The translations under genes were made by a program, and so were the position numbers. Below, in pieces: positions 1 through 5,800 of a stretch of 5,800 bases of DNA. The first letter of the stretch is position 1, and every line of letters starts with the position of its first letter. Below the pieces are notes generated by a model. The model made no database searches. It was not told where the DNA came from and saw nothing but the letters and a program-made list of their open reading frames with translations. Source of the DNA: Acidobacteriota bacterium (GTDB lineage: Bacteria; Acidobacteriota; Blastocatellia; RBC074); NCBI GenBank assembly GCA_013140935.1, contig JABFSD010000167.1:1-5800 (forward strand), written 5' to 3'.

Positions 1-2
1 TT

Positions 3-446
3 TCAGGCATTCTGTTGGCCGGTGTGCCGAAGCCCGCCAAAGATGCTGCGGTTGCGCCCGTCCCAGCGGCTGCGCCCACCGAAGAAGACTTGCGCGAAGC
101 TCGCCGCCAACGCGATCTAGGCGTCGCGCTGCGTCGCGTCCCGCGCAGCGCCGTGCTTGATTACGCTTTTCACGTTTATAACGCCGCGCTCGATCCCGCG
201 ACCAAACAGCCGCAACTGACTTCGTTTGTCGAGTTGTACAAGGACGGCAAGCGTGCCTATCAGGGACCGGAACGGCCCGTGAATTTAACCAACGACGTAA
301 CGCCGCAACGCGTCGCGTGTTACGGGCAATTGAGTTTCGACAATCTGGCAGTGGGCGATTACACCATGCGCGTCGTCGTGATGGATAAAGCCGCCAATCG
401 CAAATACGCACAGGTCGAACAATGGATTGATTTCACGGTGAATTGA
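3..446 (+). CDS. VWFA-related domain protein, C-terminal part (5' truncated by window)
   Basis: The reading frame is open from base 3 and ends at TGA 444-446, giving 147 residues of a protein that begins outside the window. The in-frame TTG at base 15 lies inside the conserved run SGILLAGVPKP, so it is read as leucine and not as a start. The visible part is an Ala/Pro-rich linker, then about 110 residues of beta-rich sequence: VLDYAFHVYNA, SFVELYKDGKRAYQGP, GQLSFDNLAVGDYTMRVVVMDKAANRKYAQVEQWIDFTVN. As I recall the family, this order matches the C-terminal beta-domain of VWFA-related proteins of Acidobacteriota (TIGR03436 type), which follows an N-terminal von Willebrand A fold. Those proteins are usually exported, and their function is unknown beyond presumed adhesion or protein binding. 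The VWA fold and its MIDAS motif are not in view, so the assignment rests on the tail alone. No hairpin terminator is visible after the stop. Confidence 0.72.
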   Translation, partial: SGILLAGVPKPAKDAAVAPVPAAAPTEEDLREARRQRDLGVALRRVPRSAVLDYAFHVYNAALDPATKQPQLTSFVELYKDGKRAYQGPERPVNLTNDVTPQRVACYGQLSFDNLAVGDYTMRVVVMDKAANRKYAQVEQWIDFTVN

Positions 447-485
447 AAAAAACCGCCTGCGCATCCAACCAATCCTTATCATTTA

Positions 486-514
486 TTGACAATGAGACAC
501 ATGGCTCATAGCAT
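486..514 (+). promoter_or_regulatory. Candidate sigma-70 promoter for the TonB-dependent receptor gene
   Basis: A perfect -35 hexamer TTGACA (486-491) is followed after 17 bases by TAGCAT (509-514), which matches four of six positions of the -10 consensus TATAAT. It is the best such pair I found by eye in the gap between the VWFA-related gene and the receptor. Transcription from it would start near 520 and give a leader of about 220 nucleotides. This is inference from consensus matching. The host's promoter preferences are unknown. Confidence 0.38.
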
Positions 515-620
515 TCGCCGCGCCATACAACTAAGACAATTCGATTCGCCGGGAACGTAAAGACATTTATTCATTCCCTCAGCACATAACAAAAACAAAA
601 TTTATCCCGTCCTATTTGTA

Positions 621-633
621 CCACCACCACCAC
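621..633 (+). repeat. Short CCA trinucleotide tract in the receptor leader
   Basis: Four consecutive CCA units plus one extra C sit in the non-coding leader, about 105 bases upstream of the receptor start. The tract is directly visible. It is short enough to be chance in G+C-rich DNA, and no function is claimed. Confidence 0.4.
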
Positions 634-643
634 GGGCGGAACC

Positions 644-667
644 GGTGCGAGAGCAGGTGAGACAGCA
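644..667 (+). repeat. Imperfect 12-bp tandem repeat in the receptor leader
   Basis: Two adjacent 12-base units, GGTGCGAGAGCA (644-655) and GGTGAGACAGCA (656-667), agree at 10 of 12 positions. They lie between the candidate promoter and the stem-loop ahead of the receptor gene. They could be a duplicated regulator or RNA-binding site, or a chance local duplication. Nothing in the sequence decides between these. Confidence 0.4.
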
Positions 668-681
668 CTTATTCCTTTTGT

Positions 682-705
682 GCGCGGAGCTAAAACGCTT
701 CGCGC
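682..705 (+). promoter_or_regulatory. Stem-loop in the 5' leader of the receptor mRNA
   Basis: GCGCGGAGC (682-690) can pair with GCTTCGCGC (697-705) across the six-base loop TAAAAC. This gives nine base pairs, one of them a G-U wobble. The stem ends 21 bases before the Shine-Dalgarno. No T-run follows it, so it is not an intrinsic terminator. It could stabilise the message or tune ribosome access. It does not match any riboswitch class I recognise: I found no cobalamin-box-like sequence, for example. Confidence 0.4.
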
Positions 706-726
706 TCTGACATCCGCTACTAACCT

Positions 727-731
727 GGAGG
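727..731 (+). promoter_or_regulatory. Shine-Dalgarno fixing the receptor start codon
   Basis: GGAGG lies seven bases before ATG 739, which is ideal spacing. It decides for ATG 739 over the in-frame ATG at 772, which has no comparable site at the right distance. The site lies in a short dyad, AACCT-GG-AGGTT (722-733), whose two-base centre is too tight for a simple hairpin. Confidence 0.8.
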
Positions 732-738
732 TTCCCTT

Positions 739-3700
739 ATGCAGAAACATTGTGATTCCAAAGCGGGCCGCATGGCCCGATGGCAGTCTTGGCAGCATTT
801 CGTCGGCGGGCTGGGAGTGGCCTTGTGGCTGGGCCTCAGCGCAACCGTCATGACCACGACAATGACCGCAGCGGCGTATGCACAATCGGTTTCGACTGGC
901 ACGGTCAGCGGCCAAGTCACTGACGCGAGTGAAGCCGCCGTGCCGGGCGCTTCGATAACGCTCAAAGACACGGCGACGGGCGCGACGCTTCAAGCCGTCT
1001 CGAATGAGACCGGGCGTTACAATTTCGCCAATGTGCCGCCGGGCGTTTACGACGTGGCCGTCACCAAGAACGGTTTTCAACGCGCCGTAGTCAATGCGCT
1101 GAAAGTCACGGTCGGCACCGTTTCGACCATCAACGTCGCCATGCAAGTCGGCAACGTAGCCGAAACCGTCGTCGTCACCGCCACCGGCACGGAGTTGCAA
1201 ACGACCAACTCCACCGTAGGCACAACCCTCAGCGGACGACAACTCGAATTACTGACCAATCTGGGCCGCGACGCCAACGCGCTGATGGTGTTGCAACCGG
1301 CAGTCGCGCCGGGCGGACAGGTCGCGGGCGCGGTGCAGGATCAAAATACTTATCAACTCGACGGCGGCAACAACACCAGCGACATGGACGGCACGCAGAG
1401 CGTTTATACGCAAGCCGCCGGCTTCATCGGCGCGGGCGCGACGGGCGGCACGCCGTCGGGCGTATTGCCTACGCCAGCCGAAAGCATCGAAGAGTTCAAA
1501 GTCGGTACGACGAATCAGACGGCTGATTTCAACGGGTCGGCGGGCGGACAAATTCAACTCGTGACCAAACGCGGCGGCAATCAGTTTCACGGCGCGGTTT
1601 ACAACCACTATCTCGGCAGCAACTTCGGCGCGAATACGTGGCTGAACAATCACACGCCGTTCCGCAATTTGCAGGGACAGGTGGTGTCTAACTCTACGCC
1701 GCTGCCGTCGAGCCATCAGAATCGGTTCGGCGCGAATATGAGCGGCCCGCTGACGCCGCATTTTCTCGGTGGCAAAACGTATTTCTTCGCTTTCTATGAA
1801 GGCCGCCGTTTCCCGCAAGCCACCAACTTCGAGAAGCCGGTGCCGACGGCGCTGATGCGCGCGGGCGTTATTCAAGTGCCCGACAGCACAGGCGTTTATC
1901 GCGCTTACAATTTGAACCCGACGCCTGTGACGGTGAACGGCGTGACCTATCAGCCGGCGACGTGCGGCACGACGAATGTGGCTTGCGACCCGCGCGGCAT
2001 CGGACTCAATCCCATCGTTTCGCAGCTTTGGCAGAAATCTCTGCCGCTGCCCAACAATCCGACGGGCGGTGATCAATACAACACACAAGGCTATCGCGGC
2101 TCGATTCGCTTGCCGCAACAGTCTGACAATTACGTGCTGCGGCTCGATCATGATTTCGGATCGAAGTGGCGTTGGATGGCGAGCTATCGCTATTACGACT
2201 TCTCGCAACTCGCCAATACACAAGTAGACATCGGCGGTCTGCTAGGCGGCTCGTTGGGACAACCGGTTTCGCTCGCGCCGCGCGTGCAAAAGCCGGGCTA
2301 TTTCATCACCGGTTTAACGACGACGATCACGGCTTCGCTGACGAATGATTTCCGCTACAACTATCTGCGCAATTTCTGGCAATGGGGTACGGCTGGAGCG
2401 CCCGTGCAATTGCCGGGCTTGGGCGGCGCGATTGAAATCGGCGGCGAAACGGCCAATGCGCTGATTCCTTACAACGTCAATACGCAAAACGTGCGGCAGC
2501 GTTTTTGGGACGGCATTGACCATCACTTCCGCGACGATTTGACGTGGGTCAAAGGCAATCACGTAATCCAGTTCGGCGGCTTGTATCAGCGCAACTGGAA
2601 TTACCACGCGCGCAACGACAACGGCCAGGGCATCATGGCTGCGAACGTTTATCAGATCGCCAACATCGGACAAAACTTCACGGCGGGCGGCGTGACTTAT
2701 ATGCCGTCGGCTGTGCCTGCCAATCAGGCGAATACGTGGCAGAGCCTTTATACGCAAGTACTCGGCATCGTCGGCCAACCGCAAACGCTTTATACGCGCA
2801 AGCTGCCCGATCTGAGTTTGCAAGCGTTGGGCACGCCCGCCGAAACCAAGGTCGTCATTCCGACTTACAACGTCTATTTCAGCGACATCTGGCGCATGAA
2901 GCCGTCGTTCACGCTCACCTATGGCTTGGGCTATACGGTCGAGAAGCCGCCCTATGAAACCGAAGGCAAGCAAGTCGCGCTGGTAGATCAAAGCGGCAAC
3001 GCGATTCGCACCGAAGATTATCTGGCAAAACGCAAACAGGCGGCGTTGGCCGGACAGGTTTACAACCCGACGCTCGGCTTTGCCACGATCGGGAACGTCA
3101 CGGGCAAACCCAAATATCCTTACGATCCGTTTTATGGCGGCTTGAGTCCGCGCGTGGCAGTGGCGTGGAATCCGAAGTTCAAGAGTGACAATTTCATGAG
3201 CAAGATTTTCGGTGAACAACACGGCGTAGTGCGCGCTGGTTACAGCCGCATCTATGGCCGCTTGAACGGCGTGAATCTGGTGCTGGTGCCGTTGTTAGGG
3301 ACCGGACTGATGCAAGCCGTGTCTTGTCAGGGCGCAGTGCGCGCGGCGGCGGCGGTCAACGGCAATCAATGTCTGGGCGCTTCAGGCGGAGCCACTCCGT
3401 TGACGGCGTTTCGCATCGGTACCGATGGAATGACAGCGCCTTTGCCCAGCGCTTCGGCGACGCTGCCACAGCCTTATTTCCCCGGCGTGGGCGGCAACGC
3501 TTCGGCGGGCGACGGTTCGGTACTCGATCCGAGCTTCCGTCCGAATTATTCCGATTCGTTCGATGTGACGATTCAACGCGAGTTGATTCCGCGCAAGCTG
3601 ATGATGGAAGTCGGTTATATCGGACGGCGCATCGGCAACGAATATCAGTCGGTCAATCTCGACGCCGTGCCTTATATGACGACGTTGGGCGGACAGGCTT

Positions 3701-4809
3701 TTTCGGCGGCTTATGCCAACGTCTATCAAGCGCTGGCCGCCAACGCCGCCGTCACCGCGCAACCATTCTTCGAGTCGGCGCTGGGCGGCGCGAATTCGGC
3801 TTATTGCACGGGCTTCGCCCATTGCACGGCGGCGGTGGCTTCGCGGCAAGCGACCAACATTCGCTCGACGCGCGTTTACGATCTCTGGGCGAATTTGAAT
3901 ACCCAGACGTCGTGGACGCTGGGCCGCACGATGCCGAGTTCTGCGCCGGGTTCGCAACTGACTTCGGTCTTTATGCAAACCAGCCAGGGTTACGGCAATT
4001 ACAACGCGGGCTTCCTTTCCATCGAAGCGCGCGACTGGAAAGGGCTGACCGTGCGCTCGAATTACACGTTCAGCAAAACGCTGGGCACGGGCGCGGTGAC
4101 GCAATCCACCAGTTCGTTCACCATCGTTGACCCCTGGAACATTGACGCGATGTATGGCGCGCAATCCTTCGACATCCGACACGTCTATAACCTCTCCGCG
4201 ATTTATGAAACGCCGTTTTTCAAAGGCGGCAGAGGCTTCCTGAAGCAGGCTTTCGGCGGGTGGGCGTTTGCGCCGCTCTTCCAGGCGCGCAGCGGTTTGC
4301 CGTTGCGCGTGAATATGACGCAAGGCGCAGGCACCAATTGCCAAGCCTTCGGCGAAGCCAACTGCGCTTCGGGCAGTACGTGGGAAAACGCCGTGTTCGT
4401 AGGCAAATACAACGCGGGCAATTCGTCCTATTACAACCAAAGCTACAGCGGGACGGTGGGACGCAACACCAACGCCGCCAACAATGGTTCAGGCATCAAT
4501 ATGTTTGAAAACCCGGAAGCGGTTTATAACTCCTTCCGGCGTTTGATTCTGGGCCTCGACCAACGCGGCGGCGGCAACGGCGTGTTGCGCGGCATGCCCA
4601 CGTGGAATCTCGATCTGAGCGTCTCGAAGGATTTCAAAGTCACCGAGCGCGTCGGCATCAGCTTCCTCGCGCAGTTCGCCAACGTGCTGAACAAATTCCA
4701 ACCTGCCGCTCCGGCAATGAATTTGGACAGTCCGCAAACCTTCGGTTACATCAACGGGCAAGACAATACGCCGCGCCAGATTGAATTCGGGATCCGCATT
4801 CACTTCTAG
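739..4809 (+). CDS. Oar-like TonB-dependent outer-membrane receptor with N-terminal carboxypeptidase-regulatory-like domain
   Basis: This is a complete gene of 1356 residues. A signal peptide has a long charged n-region, a hydrophobic core around residues 21-37, and probable cleavage after AYA48. Residues about 54-136 form a carboxypeptidase-regulatory-like beta-sandwich (GTVSGQVTD, then NVPPGVYDV). ETVVVTA (142-148) opens the plug and may serve as the TonB box. Plug landmarks are QLDGGNN (206-212), ESIEEFKV (248-255) and GGQIQLVTKRGGNQFHG (269-285). The rest is a beta-barrel with family motifs such as DDLTWVKGNHVIQFGG (from about 598), SFDIRHVYN (1143-1151) and GGWAFAPLFQARSG (1173-1186). 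It ends in IEFGIRIHF, with the terminal aromatic residue typical of outer-membrane barrels. Known relatives resemble Myxococcus Oar and take energy from TonB-ExbB-ExbD, which is not encoded here. The ligand cannot be inferred. All eight cysteines of the mature part fall in four close pairs. The gene has its own Shine-Dalgarno and a downstream terminator, suggesting a single-gene transcript. Confidence 0.93.
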   Translation: MQKHCDSKAGRMARWQSWQHFVGGLGVALWLGLSATVMTTTMTAAAYAQSVSTGTVSGQVTDASEAAVPGASITLKDTATGATLQAVSNETGRYNFANVPPGVYDVAVTKNGFQRAVVNALKVTVGTVSTINVAMQVGNVAETVVVTATGTELQTTNSTVGTTLSGRQLELLTNLGRDANALMVLQPAVAPGGQVAGAVQDQNTYQLDGGNNTSDMDGTQSVYTQAAGFIGAGATGGTPSGVLPTPAESIEEFKVGTTNQTADFNGSAGGQIQLVTKRGGNQFHGAVYNHYLGSNFGANTWLNNHTPFRNLQGQVVSNSTPLPSSHQNRFGANMSGPLTPHFLGGKTYFFAFYEGRRFPQATNFEKPVPTALMRAGVIQVPDSTGVYRAYNLNPTPVTVNGVTYQPATCGTTNVACDPRGIGLNPIVSQLWQKSLPLPNNPTGGDQYNTQGYRGSIRLPQQSDNYVLRLDHDFGSKWRWMASYRYYDFSQLANTQVDIGGLLGGSLGQPVSLAPRVQKPGYFITGLTTTITASLTNDFRYNYLRNFWQWGTAGAPVQLPGLGGAIEIGGETANALIPYNVNTQNVRQRFWDGIDHHFRDDLTWVKGNHVIQFGGLYQRNWNYHARNDNGQGIMAANVYQIANIGQNFTAGGVTYMPSAVPANQANTWQSLYTQVLGIVGQPQTLYTRKLPDLSLQALGTPAETKVVIPTYNVYFSDIWRMKPSFTLTYGLGYTVEKPPYETEGKQVALVDQSGNAIRTEDYLAKRKQAALAGQVYNPTLGFATIGNVTGKPKYPYDPFYGGLSPRVAVAWNPKFKSDNFMSKIFGEQHGVVRAGYSRIYGRLNGVNLVLVPLLGTGLMQAVSCQGAVRAAAAVNGNQCLGASGGATPLTAFRIGTDGMTAPLPSASATLPQPYFPGVGGNASAGDGSVLDPSFRPNYSDSFDVTIQRELIPRKLMMEVGYIGRRIGNEYQSVNLDAVPYMTTLGGQAFSAAYANVYQALAANAAVTAQPFFESALGGANSAYCTGFAHCTAAVASRQATNIRSTRVYDLWANLNTQTSWTLGRTMPSSAPGSQLTSVFMQTSQGYGNYNAGFLSIEARDWKGLTVRSNYTFSKTLGTGAVTQSTSSFTIVDPWNIDAMYGAQSFDIRHVYNLSAIYETPFFKGGRGFLKQAFGGWAFAPLFQARSGLPLRVNMTQGAGTNCQAFGEANCASGSTWENAVFVGKYNAGNSSYYNQSYSGTVGRNTNAANNGSGINMFENPEAVYNSFRRLILGLDQRGGGNGVLRGMPTWNLDLSVSKDFKVTERVGISFLAQFANVLNKFQPAAPAMNLDSPQTFGYINGQDNTPRQIEFGIRIHF

Positions 4810-4835
4810 CGTGACAGGCTAAAAGTACGCTTCTC

Positions 4836-4884
4836 AGAAAAAGTGTAGGGCGGGTTGGTAACCCACCCTACACTTTTTCTTTTT
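4836..4884 (+). terminator. Intrinsic terminator of the receptor gene, probably bidirectional
   Basis: Arms 4836-4856 and 4860-4880 are 21 bases each. They pair at 20 positions, with a single C4851/A4865 mismatch, across the three-base loop GGT. The G+C-rich part of the stem is followed by the T-rich run TTTTTCTTTTT (4874-4884), and a matching A-rich run starts the left arm. The hairpin could therefore stop transcription from either side. It begins 26 bases after the receptor stop codon and separates that gene from the downstream peptidase gene. Confidence 0.88.
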
Positions 4885-5031
4885 CGGCCATCCTCAACGA
4901 ATCACAACCCACTTCTCTTGTTTGACGAGCTAATTCCACTCTGGCAAAAGTTGGACTGCGTGTCGGTGATGTCGCGGTTTAACCTTCGCAACCCATCGAA
5001 CGCTGACACAACGGGCGTTACGCTCTGAACG

Positions 5032-5800
5032 ATGTCTAGCCCAAATTTTATGAAGCAACGTAATTTTTATTGGTTGAGTATGCTCGCTTTGCTCGTGTGG
5101 CTTGGTGTATGGCACAGCGCGCCTTCAGCCCAAACACAAACGAAGCCCCGCGAAACTGCGTCGCCCTTGCCTGATTTCGACTTGCGCAACCAGTCCATCA
5201 ATCGCGCCGAACCAGCGCCAGACGCGCCGAAATTGTGGGGACTGCAAAGACCGCTTTCACCCACTAGCACAGCAGCGCCGAACGTGATAGCGCGCCGCTT
5301 TGCGCAAAGTTACGCCACGCCCTTGCGCTTAACCGCCGCAGACGTTAACGCCCTCACCGTCGCCCGCGAATATCGCACCGATCACAACGGACTCACACAC
5401 GTGACGTTGCAACAAGCGCATCGCGGCATTCCCGTATTCGAAGGTGAATTCACCGCGCACATCGCACGAAACGGCGAAGTCATGGCCGCGAGCAGCACGT
5501 TGACAAATCGCTTGGCGGAAACTGTCAACGCCACGGAACCGACACTCACGGCCCCACAAGCCCTGCGTATCGCGGGCGATTACGCGCAAGCCAACCAATA
5601 CACCCGCGACGTTACGCCGGAGCTGGTTTACTTCCCCCTCACCGATGACCACACGCGACTCGCGTGGCAGATGACCCTGTGGTTGCGCGATGCGCCGGAT
5701 GTTTATTTGATCGTCGTAGACGCCGAACGCGGTTCGTTGCTTTATCGCCGCAATCTAACAAGCTACGAGAGGGCGAATTACGAACAGGCGCAAAGTGGGC
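5032..5800 (+). CDS. Secreted FTP-domain metallopeptidase, probably M36 (fungalysin-type), N-terminal part (3' truncated by window)
   Basis: The frame is open from ATG 5032 to the window end, giving 256 full codons with no stop. TGA at 5026-5028 closes the frame upstream. Residues 1-33 form a signal peptide: K8-Q-R10, then the core WLSMLALLVWLGVW, with likely cleavage after APSA33. DFDLR (48-52) resembles a motif near the N-terminus of bacterial M36 proteins. Residues about 108-158 fit an FTP (fungalysin/thermolysin propeptide) domain, with HVTLQQAHRGIPVFEGEF and a following NGEVMAASSTL. Residues about 172-250 look PepSY-like, ending LAWQMTLWLRD, YLIVVDAERGSLLYRRNLTSY. In known families this propeptide inhibits and chaperones a zinc peptidase that is secreted and then matured. 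The catalytic HExxH would lie downstream and is not seen. An M4 thermolysin-like enzyme is the main alternative. The start is uncertain: neither ATG 5032 nor ATG 5050 has a clear Shine-Dalgarno, and 5050 gives the more classical signal peptide. Confidence 0.8.
   Translation, partial: MSSPNFMKQRNFYWLSMLALLVWLGVWHSAPSAQTQTKPRETASPLPDFDLRNQSINRAEPAPDAPKLWGLQRPLSPTSTAAPNVIARRFAQSYATPLRLTAADVNALTVAREYRTDHNGLTHVTLQQAHRGIPVFEGEFTAHIARNGEVMAASSTLTNRLAETVNATEPTLTAPQALRIAGDYAQANQYTRDVTPELVYFPLTDDHTRLAWQMTLWLRDAPDVYLIVVDAERGSLLYRRNLTSYERANYEQAQSG

Noticed and set aside
447..480. Terminator after the VWFA-related gene
   Set aside because: An A-run follows the stop codon, but there is no hairpin and no T-run on the + strand.
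492..560. Small leader peptide, ATG 492 or ATG 501 to TAA 558-560 (22 or 19 residues)
   Set aside because: There is no Shine-Dalgarno, it overlaps the candidate promoter, and it has no attenuation-like codon run or following terminator.
571..1242. Minus-strand open frame spanning the leader and the receptor N-terminus
   Set aside because: It would antisense the signal peptide and regulatory-like domain, and its product has no recognisable fold.
1249..2223. Long minus-strand open frame (324 codons) inside the receptor gene
   Set aside because: Its product is Arg/Ala/His-rich with no recognisable domain, as expected from reading the complement of a G+C-rich gene. The + strand reading is a well-conserved receptor throughout.
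2314..3222. Long minus-strand open frame (302 codons) inside the receptor gene
   Set aside because: It is a low-complexity Arg/Ile/Ala-rich translation with no family motif or ribosome site, and it lies fully inside the barrel-coding region.
3324..4130. Plus-strand open frame of 268 codons in another frame of the receptor gene
   Set aside because: It is Arg/Ser/Gly-rich with no domain, and it is out of frame with the receptor, whose motifs continue unbroken across the whole stretch, so a frameshift is not indicated.
3382..4440. Long minus-strand open frame (352 codons) inside the receptor gene
   Set aside because: It has the same shadow composition and overlaps coding sequence with clear receptor motifs.
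4922..4950. Possible promoter TTGACG (4922-4927) for the peptidase gene
   Set aside because: The -35 is good, but no acceptable -10 hexamer lies 16-18 bases downstream; the nearest sequence is CAAAAG. I see nothing convincing in 4885-5031.
5006..5020. Inverted repeat around AACGC...GCGTT (about 5000-5020) upstream of the peptidase gene
   Set aside because: It has only five base pairs with an 11-base loop, which is within chance expectation.

Overview
The window looks like a chromosomal stretch from an Acidobacteriota-type bacterium (or a metagenomic relative). This rests on family content, not on any marker gene. The G+C content is moderately high. All genes lie on the + strand and encode exported or envelope proteins. 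The first is the C-terminal tail of a VWFA-related protein of the kind expanded in Acidobacteriota. The second is a very large Oar-like TonB-dependent receptor with an N-terminal carboxypeptidase-regulatory-like domain, a family also greatly expanded there. The third is the N-terminal propeptide region of a secreted FTP-domain metallopeptidase, probably M36 (fungalysin type).

Layout: 3-446 is the 3' end of the VWFA-related gene, cut by the window start. 447-738 is a non-coding leader. It holds a plausible sigma-70 promoter (486-514), a short CCA tract (621-633), an imperfect 12-bp tandem repeat (644-667), a stem-loop (682-705) and a strong Shine-Dalgarno (727-731). 739-4809 is the complete 1356-residue receptor gene. 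4836-4884 is a strong intrinsic terminator built on a 21-bp near-perfect palindrome. 4885-5031 is intergenic with nothing convincing in it. 5032-5800 is the 5' part of the peptidase gene, still open at the window end.

The genes appear to be separate transcription units. The receptor has its own promoter-like sequence and leader and is followed by a terminator. They share a theme rather than a demonstrated pathway: a secreted peptidase could release oligopeptides, and an outer-membrane TonB-dependent receptor could import a ligand, but the sequence does not identify that ligand. No mobile element, CRISPR array, tRNA or rRNA was seen. I found no convincing undescribed system. The most distinctive observations are the four close cysteine pairs in the receptor, the palindromic terminator that may belong to a dispersed repeat family, and the structured receptor leader.
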